This document shows, piece by piece, positions 32,783 to 42,982 of a stretch of 58,260 nt of DNA (the first letter of the stretch is position 1; each line of letters opens with the position of its first letter). A program made the translations under genes and the position numbers. The notes below the pieces were generated by a model that saw nothing but the letters and a program-made list of their open reading frames with translations, was not told the origin of the DNA and made no database searches. The stretch is from Porphyra umbilicalis (lineage: Eukaryota; Rhodophyta; Bangiophyceae; Bangiales; Bangiaceae): NCBI GenBank assembly GCA_002049455.2, contig KV919165.1:1-58260 (forward strand), written 5' to 3'.

Positions 32783-33153
32783 CGGCGCCCGCGAGGGCGC
32801 CCGACAGACCAGCGGCTCGGCGCCAGTCACGTGGCGGGCGCGACAGAGATCTGTCAGCCGAGCCTTCCTCGGATTGCCGATTCAACAAACTAACCAGAGC
32901 CTGTTCACCAGAGATCGTTTGTCATTGGCGACTGCGTAGTCTGAAACAAGGCCGGACAAGATCTGAACCAGAAGCCATACATGCTATTTTGGCCTCTGCT
33001 CCCAGGAATATCTTGTATCGGCTCTTTTGCCCGGAATTTGAACTGCTGTGTTCGTTGCGCGCGCTGCTCGCTTGCATTCGATCACCCACCGACCTGTGTG
33101 CGGCCCAAACACCATCCCCTGTCGCCCGCTTCCTTCTCCCCCTGCTCACTGTT

Positions 33154-34100
33154 ATGGATGAGCTTGCTGCCGATACCCACCCGGGCCGCCCCGACGGGGC
33201 CGAGATCAAGGTGGCTCCCCACGGTACTCGTAGTGCCGGCCCCACCGATTTGGTGGAAGCCAACAACGAGGAGGACGGCCTTATGGACGATGAGAGTGGG
33301 GGGGGGGACGAGACGAGGGGCAACCGGTCGACTCTGAAGAGCAAGGCGCGGCACCTGTGGAGGCTGGAGCACGACAAGATGGCCGTCGATGCGATCCGAG
33401 CGGCCAAGGCCCACGTGGCGCCCCACGGGAAGAATACCAAGCGGTTCGAGCAAGCGGCTGATATTTTCAACAAGCACAGGCAGGCCGTGGACTTTCAGAT
33501 AAACTCTAAGGCCCTCAGCGACCGATGGTCGACGCTGAAGAAGGCATTCGCTGTCAAGAACGCCGCGGACGAGAGCGCGACAGGGACGGAGCCGAGCTGG
33601 ACGCCCACGGAGATGGTCCTCATTGACGCCGTGCCGGAGGCCCAGGCACACGCGGACCTGGAGAAGGCCAGCAGAGACGAGGTCACCAAGAAGGAGGAGC
33701 GCTTGGTCGCCCAAGGGGAGGCGATACGCAGGATGGCCATGGAGCGCCGCGGAGGCCTGATGCGCGGCCCCGTGGCAGCTCCCGGCGGGAGTACCGCCGG
33801 CCCGAACCCGAGCGCCGGCGGGTCGTCGTCGACGTGTTTACGCCAGGCCGGACCACCCGCCACCGCAAGCGCGCCTTCGTCGACGACGAGGACAATGTTG
33901 TGGGGATCCTGGAGCGGAGCGAGAAGCGGCAGGCCGCGCAGGCCGAGCGGCAAATGCAACTCGCCGAACGTCGCCTGGACTATGAGCGCAAGATGTACGA
34001 GGACGAGGCCGCACGCCGGGATCGTGCTGAAGAGGCACAGCGGGAAGAGAGGAAGGCGCAACAGGAGCTCCTGGTAGTTCTTGCCCGCAAGCTCGGGTGA
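33154..34100 (+). CDS. Myb/SANT-like DNA-binding protein (transposon accessory), one frameshift
   Basis: Starts at ATG 33154 (MDELAADTHPG). After an acidic leader comes ARHLWRLEHDKMAVDAIRAAKAH, then NTKRFEQAADIFNKHRQAVDFQINSKALSDRWSTLKKAFA and a Trp/Glu-rich stretch. This is the trihelix layout of Myb/SANT-like proteins in Harbinger-type elements and their domesticated relatives. There the protein binds DNA and helps import the transposase. At about 33832 (TCGTCGTCGACG) the frame must change by one base; the next frame reads VFTPGRTTRHRKRAFVDDEDNVVG followed by a long charged coiled coil (RQMQLAERRLDYERKMYEDEA) to the stop at 34100. Whether this is slippage in the TCG repeat, a sequencing error or real decay is open. 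Confidence 0.7.
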
Positions 34101-34289
34101 CACTCTGCTTTTTCTGGACGTTGGCGTCGTGACCTCTTTTTTTATCTTTTCTTTGACCTTGTAGACAGAGGTAAAAAGGCATGTACGGGACAATCGGAAA
34201 AACACAAACAAGCCGATGCACACCGAAAAAATGTGGACTGAGGAACAAAAGTCACCGTGCGTAGCAACCTAGACGCACCGGCGCACACA

Positions 34290-35450
34290 GTGACGCACGG
34301 GACGTAGAATCGCGTCGCCACAAAACGGCACCCCGAGAAGCACTCGCGGCGAGGCTCCGGCTACGGACGGGAAAACATGTGCTCAGGCCGCTCGTGGCCT
34401 ACACGTGTCGGAACCGAGACGCACGGGCACGCACCGCGACGCACAGAAGATACACATGCGGCGATACAAGCCACACCCCGTCGACCCCGACGGCGAGGCC
34501 ACGGTTATGGGCGGGAAAACATGTGCACAGGCCGGTCATGGCCTCCACGTGTTGCAACCGAGACGCACCGGCACGCACCGCAACGCACGGCAAGCGAAAG
34601 CGCGTCTCTAAAACGGCGCTCCCCGTCCACTCCCGCCGGCGAAGCTCCGGCCACGGGCGGGAGAACACGTGCGAACGCCAAACATGGCCTCCACGAGTTG
34701 CAACCGAGACGCATCAACACACACCGCGACGCACTCGAGTAAAACACCGCTCCCCATCCATGGGCACGCATCGGCACGCATCACCACGCACGTCAAGCGA
34801 AAGCGTGTCGCTACAACACCGCTTCCCGTCCACACTGGCCAGCGGGACTGCGGCCACGGGCGGGAAAACACGTGCGCACGCCAAACATGGCCTCCACATG
34901 TTGCAACCGAGACGCACCGGCACACACCGCGACGCACTAGAGTACAGCACCGCTCCCCATCCATAGGCATCCGCCGGCACGCAGCACCACGCACAACAAG
35001 CGAATGCGTGTCGCTACAACGCTGCTCTTCGTCCACGCCAGCCAGCGAGGATCCGGCCACTGGCGGGAAAAGGCGTGCGCACGCCAATGATGGCCTCCAA
35101 GTGTTGCAACCGAGACCCACCGGCACACGCCGCAACGCACGGCAAGCGAAAGCGTGTCGCTATAACGCCGCTCCCGGTCCACTCCAGCCTTCGGGGCTTC
35201 GGCCGCGGGCGGGAAAACACGTGCGCACGCCAATCATGGCCTCCACGTGTTGCGACCGAGATGCGTCGACACACACTGCGACGCACTCGAGTAAAACACC
35301 GCTCCCCATCCATGGGCACGCACCGGCACGCATCACCACGCACGGCAAGCGAAAGCGTGTCGCTACAACGCCGCTTTCCGTCCACTCTAGCCAGCGAGGC
35401 TCCGGCCACGGGCGGGAAAACACGTGCGCACGATAATCATGGCCTCCACC
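34290..35450. repeat. Minisatellite, about seven units of 140-150 or 200 bp
   Basis: GGCGGGAAAACACGTGCGCAC or close variants occur near 34368, 34508, 34658, 34857, 35061, 35208 and 35410. Spacing alternates between about 147 and 202 bp because some units carry an extra 55-bp segment (ACTCGAGTAAAACACCGCTC...). Each unit contains TGGCCTCCACGTGTTGCAAC and GAGACGCACCGGCAC. Open frames across it are a by-product of the repeat. It sits between the two genes of the Harbinger-type element. Confidence 0.85.
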
Positions 35451-35514
35451 TGTTTTGTCTGGGACGCGCCGCCGTTGTGGTTTTGCGGTGCTTCCAGCTG
35501 CGGTGGGTGCGCTG

Positions 35515-36455
35515 TCAGGCGTGGATAACACCACCGAAGGAAGCCGCATCACCGTCCACGCCGCCGTCACCTTCCTCGGGTGCTATCCCGAGGTACTCTT
35601 TCCAAGTGGGCGGTTGGCACTTGAAAAATGCTGCAGTGGCTCCGCCACAGGCGCAGCAGCGCAAGTTCCACACCAGCACCCCCATGCGGTAGAGCTGGCC
35701 GACCGGCCCTTCCCGCACTTTCATTTTTCGCGGGACGTCGAGCATTGAGCAAACTTGCTTGACATCTTTGAAGCCCCATTCCACAGCCGCACGAGTCACC
35801 TTCATCGTCTCGTTGCAGGCCTCTTGCTCTGGCGTGAGCAAGCCGCAAGAGGCTGCCTGCAGCCAGGGGCCAATCATGTACGCAGCGTCGCCGTACAGGT
35901 AGTGGTGCTCGCCGTTGATGATGAGCGCATCCGGTAGGATGTCACAGCTCGCTCTCTCAAAAAGTAAACCCGCCACTCAGAGAGAAGAGACCCCCACCTG
36001 GCCATCACCACCGGCACGGTAGCGTGAAAGATAGTGCAGAGGGCCGACCCGCTGCGGCCAAAAAGCTGCTCGAAGTCCATCCACCGGCATGGCGATGCGA
36101 AACGCCTCAACACAATGCAAAAGCACTCGACAGGATCGACGCGGAGACGGGTACGAGGGAAGGGCATGTCAATGTCAAGCAGCGAGGCAAGCTGGCCCAC
36201 GTGGGCAGGCTGGAAGTGGAACAGCGAGAGTGATTGTTGGGAGGAGAATGCATTCAAGTTGAATGTTGTGGCTTCAATGCGCCGCCGGCGCTCCAAGGAG
36301 AGAGCCACCTCAAGCTGCGCCCGGCAATAGCGCCGCACGGCAATGGCCAAATCACACAGAGACAAACCCATCGCGTGCCCAGCGAGCAACACATTCCCAT
36401 AGACACGTCGACGAGAGCGCCCGAGGGGGAGCCGGTTTCCTTCAATGGACACCAT
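35515..36455 (-). pseudogene. PIF/Harbinger (DDE_4) transposase with internal deletion
   Basis: From ATG 36455 (MVSIEGNRLPLGRSRRR) the N-terminal HTH-containing part reads FHFQPAHVGQLASLLDIDM, ECFCIVLRRFASPCRWMDF and EQLFGRSGSALCTIFHATV, typical of DDE_4 transposases. At about 35960 it jumps, in another frame, to CDILPDALIINGEHHYLYGD, which normally follows more than 100 residues later. The deleted part would hold the first catalytic Asp (DGT motif). The second Asp (YLYGDAAY) and the Glu (TRAAVEWGFKDVKQV) remain, as does the end motif QPPTWKEYL. The protein cannot be active. Its orientation converges on the SANT-like gene, as in two-gene Harbinger elements. Confidence 0.8.
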
Positions 36456-36584
36456 GGCCGCGGTCGGGTGAGGTAGTCGTATGACCAACGTCGTGTCGTT
36501 GCAAGCGGGATCGTGCACTTCCGATTCGGCTTGTCCCCCCGCTTCCCACGAAGTTACCACGGCCTGAGCGGCAAAAATAAATCT

Positions 36585-36985
36585 ATTGCTGATCCCCCAA
36601 TTTTGTCCTGGTGAACAGAGACTGACTTGCGGACCGACTCTGTCCACCAATCCGATACGCCCCTGGGACTGACTTGGTGCTCCTGATTGCTTACATGTGC
36701 CCATACAGCCTGGAAATTAACATCAGCTCCTCATTCTTTCTTCACTTCTGGCAAGGAGACAGTGGAAAATCTCAAGATCTCGCGTGGGCAGCTTGCTCCG
36801 TGCCAAGAAAGTCGGATCAAGCGGCAACAAACAGTGAGTTCTGCCGGATTCAAGGTCTTGGCACCGAATGCGGACTTTCTATTGGCTTCGATGCCTTCTT
36901 ACTGTCGTTGTAGACCAATAGAGTGCTGTTATTCACAGTCAGTCTCTGTCTCTGTCCCCCAGGACAAAATTCGGGGATCAGCAAT
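36585..36985. repeat. Inverted repeat, about 45-bp arms
   Basis: ATTGCTGATCCCCCAATTTT... at 36585-36627 matches the reverse complement of 36937-36985 (ending AAAATTCGGGGATCAGCAAT) with a few changes and one 6-bp insertion. The 309-bp spacer has no gene. It lies just upstream of the DDE_4 gene, within the right part of the Harbinger-type element. Confidence 0.75.
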
Positions 36986-37097
36986 ACGTTTTTCGGATGG
37001 TCGATTGTGGGATGCGTGCTTACAAAAATCCGGCCAGAAACACCATCCGACGGACATCTCACAAACATCCCACAAACGATCCGGCAAAAAGTCTCTA

Positions 37098-38210
37098 ATG
37101 CCACCTACGCCTACGCCAATGTCTCGCCATACCAAAAACAGCTTATTTGCCTCTTTTTCACCACTTTCTCACCCACACCACAGGGCGGCCACCACGGGAA
37201 CCCCGTACAATCGCCCTTGCGCAGTATCCGCCACGCAGACCACGCGAGTGGACGGCGGAGCAGCGGGGCGACCGCGGGGGGCTTCGATCCCTCCCCCACC
37301 CTGTCTCTACGCGCTCCCACGTCCTTTGCGCCAGAGGAAAGCCCCGCATCCCCATCGTCGGCGTGGCGCTCGGCGCCGGCGACCGCCGCGCCGCCGTTCC
37401 CTCACCGAGCCGCCGTCGGCTTTGCAGCCGCGGGTACGCGGCGGCGGCGGCGCGCCGCTTCCGCCGCGCCCGCGCGTACGCGCGCGATGCCTCAGTGCGG
37501 GAGGCGGCTCGGGGTGCGCCCGATCAGGGGCCCCCGCCCCATCGGGGTCCGTCGCCGCTGCCAGGTGGGGCGGGGGGGTGCCAACGCTGCGGAGGCAGCA
37601 GCCGTCGGGGCGGCCACCGGAGGCCTCCCCCACGCGCGCACACGCGTGGCGTCAACTGGGCGCACCCGCCGGCGGGGGCGACGACGACCGGCAGCGAAAG
37701 GCAGTGTCGGGAGTTCCCCAGCCCCGTCCCGGCGCCACGCAGTCAGGAGGGGGGGGCGAAGCCAGCGGCAGCGCCGCCGTAGGCGGCCCGACGGCGCCCA
37801 ATCGCGGGCGGCCGTGGCTGCGCCCGCCGGCCGGCCTCCGCCACGGCAGTGGCGCGCAACTGCCGACGCCACGGCGGAGGGGTAGAAACGCAGCTGTGGC
37901 TTCGGCCACCGCCCTCATGGGTACGCCAGTGGACGCCGCGGCGATGGCGGTGGCGGCAGTGGCGGCGGGGCGCGGCGGCTCGGGCACCACCAGCCCGTCG
38001 GGGCGGCGCGCCGCCCCCCGCGCCCAACTGCCCCGGCGGTCGCCGCGCGACGGGCGGTGGTGGCTGCCGCGCCGCCGTCGCCGACGAGCCCGGGCCCCGC
38101 CACCACGGGGGATACGACCGCCGCGGCCACCGCCGCCACCGCGGCCACCACCGCTGCGGCCGCAGCCGCGGCCGCTGCCCGCCCCTGCGTGCAGGCGCGC
38201 GTCGCGCGCG
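37098..38210. other. GC-rich DNA, no supported gene
   Basis: Composition rises sharply after the Harbinger right end. Several long frames exist on both strands, all Arg/Pro/Ala/Gly-rich without motifs. Confidence 0.4.
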
Positions 38211-38460
38211 CGGTCGTCGACCGCCCACCGCCGGGTGGGCGGCAGGCGCGGCGGCAACACTGCCAGCGGCCGTGGCGGCCCCCCCCACCCGCCGTGCGCG
38301 GGTGAGCCGCGCGTGGCACGCTGCGCGCGGCCGGGCGCAAGAGAGAGAGAGCGGGCATGCGGCCTGGCACGCGGCGAGCGGCCAGTCGGTGCACGGACAG
38401 GGGAGCCACCGACTAACAAAGTGCAAGGACGCCGCGCTGCCCCGCCCAAAGATTCAGAAA
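38211..38460. repeat. Direct duplication, copy 1 (250 bp)
   Basis: Closely matches 38722-38960: both begin CGGTCGTCG.CCGCCCAC, contain GCGCGGGTGAGCCG and GGGCATGCGGC.TGGCA, and end GGACGCCGC.CTGCCCCGC followed by an A-rich tail (AAAGATTCAGAAA). Confidence 0.85.
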
Positions 38461-38721
38461 CATGCCTCTCAGAGAGCACAATCGCATTTTCTTCATAAGT
38501 ACGGTTAAATGCTTCGACCGAGTGCAGCAAGAATCGTCGTTTCCAGCCTGTACAACGCACTCGACCGCGTTGTTCACTCCATTGAGGGCGATCCGTTGCT
38601 GGAAACCGTACAAGCGACCCTCACAGAGACCATGGACACTTAATCGAAAAAAGAAACACATAGGCGACATTGCCCAAGGCTTACGAATATGTCCATACCA
38701 AGAACCCACAGCACAAGCGCG

Positions 38722-38960
38722 CGGTCGTCGGCCGCCCACTGCCGGGTCAGCGGCAGGCGCGGTGGCAACGCCGCCAGCGGCGGTGGCCGCCCCCCCCCCC
38801 CGCCGCGCGCGGGTGAGCCGTGCGTGGCACGCGGCGCGCGGCCGGGCGAAAGAGAGAAAGATCGGGCATGCGGCGTGGCAGGCGGCGCACGGCCGGTCGG
38901 TGCACGGAGAGGGGAGCTACCGACTGAAGGACGCCGCCCTGCCCCGCTCAAAAATTCAAA
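38722..38960. repeat. Direct duplication, copy 2 (239 bp)
   Basis: Second copy, about 85-90% alike by eye, again ending in an A-rich tail (AAAAATTCAAAAATT). The 3'-A-rich ends in the same orientation could reflect retroposition, but no promoter boxes or duplications were identified. Confidence 0.85.
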
Positions 38961-40150
38961 AATTAAAGAGGGCGCAAGCCCAGCGAACAACCTCGGCGCG
39001 TGCCACCTCAGAAAGATGGCCCGAAGGAATGTATAACAACAGCATATCATACGAAAGCAATGATGCAAACGATCCCCTCCAGGAGCGCCACTTCGCCTTG
39101 CAAACACAGCGCATCCCGGCCCTATTGGCTCGCCGCAACCCCCACTCGTTTCGCTCTGCCGCAACCGTCGGCTGCGGCCACGTTGCCAGCCACGCCGGGC
39201 GGCGGCGTCGCCACCCACCCCATCGCCTGGGGCCGTCCTCCCGCCCTGCGACACCCCCCCCCTCCTCTCGACGCAGAGGCCGCGCGGATGGCAACAGGAA
39301 ATAACGGCAGGCGGCGAGGAAGGCGACGCGGGGGCTCCCCACCGCCCGCCGCTTGCTCATCAGCGACAGTACATGGCACAGCGGCTCGCTCACCCGCCTG
39401 CGCGCCCGCGAGGGGAGCGCGGCCAACCCGACCATCGAGCCCCAACGGGCGACATGCGCCGATGAAAACTGCCACGCGCGGGAACCCCCCCCCCCCCCCT
39501 CTTCTCAAGTCTCCCTACCCGGCACCCCGCAACGCCACGCTTCCCCGCCCCGCGGCTCTCCCCCCCCCCACCGCCAGCGGTGCGCCGCCTCCCGCCCGCG
39601 CCTCGACAGCACCGTCAAAGGCGAAAGATCGCCACGGACCTGCCGTTCGCCGTCGGCCACGGCGGCGGCCAATGCCAGTGGCGGTGCCAGTGACGGCCAC
39701 GCGTGGGCGCCGCCCGCTCTGGGTGCTTGCGGCGGCCGTACCCGCGCCAGCGGTGGCCGCCGTGCCCGTCCCTGCGCCGACTGCGGTAAGCTTCTCGCCC
39801 GTGTCCGCACCGTCGCGGTAGCGGCCGCCGCACGTGGCGCCCCGCAGCGTGGCGCCAGTCGACGACGCTGCGTCGGCGGCGGCGGCGGCGCCAGCACTGT
39901 GCGTCGCCCGCGTCCACGTGGTGGCCGTCCGTCGGCCGCCTCGCAGTGGGGGGAGCACCCGCGCGGCGGCCGCATCGGCCGGAGGCGTCGTCAGGCCGCG
40001 CCTGGCAAGTGCAGCCGCGGCGGGGGCGGCGAGTGGCTCGCAATCCATGGCAGCATGCTGCTGCACTCCTCAACGCACCCAAACAGCACTTACATGAACC
40101 ATCATCACATACTGAGAAATACAATGAAAAGCAACGCGAACTTATCACAA
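38961..40150. other. GC-rich DNA, no supported gene
   Basis: Long frames on both strands at 39350-40060 are Ala/Gly/Thr or Arg/Pro-rich; none shows a domain. A CG-rich core at 39640-40030 could be a gene fragment, but nothing is recognised. Confidence 0.4.
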
Positions 40151-40157
40151 ACTTGTA

Positions 40158-40831
40158 GCAGGGTGAACAGTAAAACCCAGTAACATCCCCAGTAGCACCC
40201 CGAGTAACACCCCGGTAACACCCCGGAACACCCAAGCAACACCTCGGTAACACACCGGTAACACCCCGGTACCACCCCAGTAACACCTCGGTAACACCCC
40301 GGTAACACCCCGGTAACACCCCGAGTAAAACCCCAAGTAACACCCCAGTAACACCCCAGTAACATCCTGGTAAAACTCCAGTAACATCCCGGTAACTCCC
40401 CGATAACACCCCAGTATCATCCCGGTAACACCCCGGTAACACCCCGAGTAACACCCCAGTTACACCCTTGTAACATCCCGGTAACACCCCGATAACACTT
40501 CAGTAACATCCCGGTAACACCCCGGTAATACCCCGGTAACACCCCAGTATCACCGGTAACACACCGGTAACACTTCGGTAACACCCCGAGTAACACCCCG
40601 AGTACAACCTCAGTGACATCCCGGTAACACACCGGTAACACCCCGAGTAACACCCCAGTAACACCTTAGTATGTAACACTCCGGTCACACCCCAGTATCA
40701 CCTCGATAACACCCCAGTAACACCCCTGTAACACCCCGGTAACACACCGGTAACACACCGGTAACACCCCGGTAACACCCCAGTAACACCTCGGTATAAT
40801 AACACCCCAGTAACACCCCAGTAACACCCCG
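40158..40831. repeat. Minisatellite of 11-bp unit GGTAACACCCC
   Basis: About 60 head-to-tail units of GGTAACACCCC, with variants AGTAACACCCC, GAGTAACACCCC and CAGTATCACC. No other sequence interrupts the array. The opposite strand stays open (GCYRGVTGVLL... pattern) only because the unit lacks stops. It ends abruptly at a coding fragment. Confidence 0.95.
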
Positions 40832-41184
40832 GCGCGACGAAGCGTGGCCCGCTGACGGCGTTCCCCCCCTCTGACGCGGAAGGGACGGTGCCGCTGCCCG
40901 CTGGCGGCATCGTCTTTGTCGCCCGCGCCGTCGGCGCCGATGCGCGCGTGCAGTTCAAGGTCAATGGGCGCCACGCGGCGACGGAGGTCGTCTACCAGTA
41001 CGCGCTCGGCACGCTCAAGGCCGACGGCACGGCGCTGGCGGGGTGGAAGGGTGCGTGGCACCGCCGCGCGTTTTACATCGAGGCGGTCGTGACGGGCACC
41101 CGCGCAAAGTGCACTGGCCTCAGAATAAATTTAAATGGGGCTCATGGGGTGGACGGGTTGTCAGTGTGTGCTCATCTTGAGTAG
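40832..41184 (+). pseudogene. Gene fragment similar to C-terminal domain of the DUF5060 glycosidase-like gene
   Basis: Open in one frame immediately after the minisatellite: KRGPLTAFPPSDAEGTVPLP, IVFVARAVGADARVQFKVNG, WHRRAFYIEAVVTGTRA. It aligns by eye with the last domain of the 51400-53658 protein (GPLMASVTL..., GGVRFLVNG, TTIEAVSTASG), sharing GPL, V.F.VNG and IEAV at similar spacing. No start codon precedes it, and after about 41110 the reading degenerates (CTGLRINLNGAHG) before a stop at 41184. I infer a broken paralogue whose 5' part was lost where the minisatellite now stands. Confidence 0.5.
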
Positions 41185-41258
41185 TACCCTGAACTGAAAC
41201 CGCGTTCGTGGAAATACCCTGAACTTGTTCACAGCATACGAAGCAGCCCGACGACCAG

Positions 41259-42732
41259 CGCAGTGGGGCTCTTTGCAGGATCCACGACGAGGCCCTTTTT
41301 CCCCCCCGATCGCTCGTTTTTGCTCGTTGACGAGGGTACTTTTCTCGTCAAAACCTCGTCACTCGGTCATGATATGCCTGATCGAGATTCTCGACTTCGA
41401 CTATAATAGCTGTTGGGCTCTAATAGAGGTCATTTTAAGTGCCCCGAAGTCCTGGCAAGTAGATAATAGAGAGCTACGTGCAAGTTGCGAAAAGTTCTAC
41501 AAGAGTCCCACAAGTAGGAGCAAAACAGACTCAAGTGCAGCCCGATGACTCACACAACATCGCATGATTCGGCCGCACATGGCTTCCTCCTTGTTTTCCC
41601 GCCAATCCGCAGCGCGGTGGTTGAGTGCCACAAACAACCATCGCGGCTAACAAAAGGTACATGTTGCATTGCCTCAGAAGTATCACCGAGTGCTTTTTAC
41701 AACACTCCCTCCCCCCCCGCCTACGCCGAATACGGTGACGACGCCAACACGGGGACCCTGCCCTCGTGGGCGGCCGTGCGGCGTGCCATGGACGAACCCA
41801 CTCATCCGCACGCGTCTCAAAGCGGCAACTATCGCCTCTGCCCCCCGTTCGACTACCAACCGGACAGACCCCGGCACCGCGGACAGCCCCGGTGCTGGTC
41901 GCGACCTCGTGCCCCCGGGGTCCAGCATCTCCCCGTTCTCCTAAGACTGTGGCACCCGCGTCAGCCGGCAATACCTGCCAATGGCTGCGGAAGGAACCCC
42001 TACAGAACGAGCAGCGGCAGCCGCATGGAGGCATTGCGCTCCACATAGACTTGACTCGCCCAACGAAGGCGGTGGGAACGCGTGGAATTCGCGGATTCAG
42101 CCGGGGTCACGAGCGGATCGGAACGCGCTCTCATCCCCGTTCTTGGACGTCGGCGACTGGCGTCGTTCGGCTTCGGATGCATCCCGCTTCAGCTCTGTGG
42201 ATTGGACTGATTAATTTCCTATTTCAGTTGTGTTTCCATTCTTTTACTCTTCAGATCCATAACAGCTGGCATCCACGATGGGCGTATCAATTCCGTATTT
42301 CTCGCTTGAATCCGCGCGCAACTCGCACGGACAGTCGTCTTCGCAGTATCTCCGCACCCTGTGAGCGACTAAATATGAGCGCTTGCTACCAGCGGGGATT
42401 AAGAGCTCAACGAGCTTCATGTTCAAACATCGTTGCGACCGTTCTCGCTTGCTCGATGAGGCCTCGTTGTCCCTTGTTACCTTCCTCATGCTCCATCTCA
42501 CACCATGCTGTTCTACATCACTTGAAGGCGCTCTCCGTGACGGTCCTGGAGCACCCAAGAACAGTGTGAAAAATGCAAATACGTAGCCACAGACAAGCAG
42601 AATATGGAATTCGACGAGAAAAGCTCTCACAAGGGCATTCAAGGGGGGTTTTTCGCCAGCTTGACAGGTTTCTCGTCGCCGAATCGAGAAAAAAGGGCCT
42701 CGTCGTGGATCCTGCAACGAGCCCCACTGCGC
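41259..42732. repeat. Inverted repeats (about 45 bp) bounding 1.47 kb
   Basis: GCGCAGTGGGGCTCTTTGCA... at 41259-41303 and its reverse complement at 42688-42732 differ at two or three positions. The interior has frames without motifs (for example 41545-42048 plus). The flanks show no equal duplication, so this may be a transposon with lost duplications or simply an inverted duplication. No gene is supported between 41185 and 42982. Confidence 0.6.
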
Positions 42733-42982
42733 AGGCCACGCGACCGACCCCCCTCGCGCGGCCGCGCGTTTCCGGCAAGCAGGCCACCGCCAACAAGCAC
42801 CGCCACCGCGGCCGCCCGCGCCGCCGCCGTCACCGCCGCACCTCCCCCCCCCAGCCACAAGCAGACGAATACCCTGGCACCTCCAGGCCAGGCGTGCACA
42901 GTATTCATGCCGCCTCCGACGTTTTGGCTCGCCGCCTGCAAGCACCTCCAGTACGTGTTGGAAAAAAAACAGAACGGATGGG

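Larger units (their letters stand above)
31346..37097. mobile_element. Probable Harbinger-type transposon with SANT gene and DDE_4 transposase
   Basis: Ends TAGAGACTTTTTGC(A/C)GGATCG at 31346-31366 and its inverse at 37077-37097 match at 20 of 21 positions, with looser similarity for another 20 bp (GTGGGA.GTTTGTG). Inside lie a plus-strand Myb/SANT-like gene and a convergent minus-strand DDE_4 transposase, the two-gene content of PIF/Harbinger elements. TA stands at both outer ends and may be the target duplication. The interior also has a minisatellite (34290-35450), a long palindrome (32672-32782) and inverted repeats (36585/36985), so it has been rearranged or has received insertions. The pairing of these two ends is inference from similarity and gene content. 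Confidence 0.55.

Noticed and set aside
34379..35436. Long plus-strand frames of 195 and 255 residues
   Set aside because: They follow the minisatellite units, which happen to lack stops in several frames on both strands.
40105..40653. Minus frames with a GCYRGVTGVLL repeat pattern, like a repeat protein
   Set aside because: Entirely produced by the 11-bp minisatellite; all reading frames give equally regular repeats and no start or flank is gene-like.
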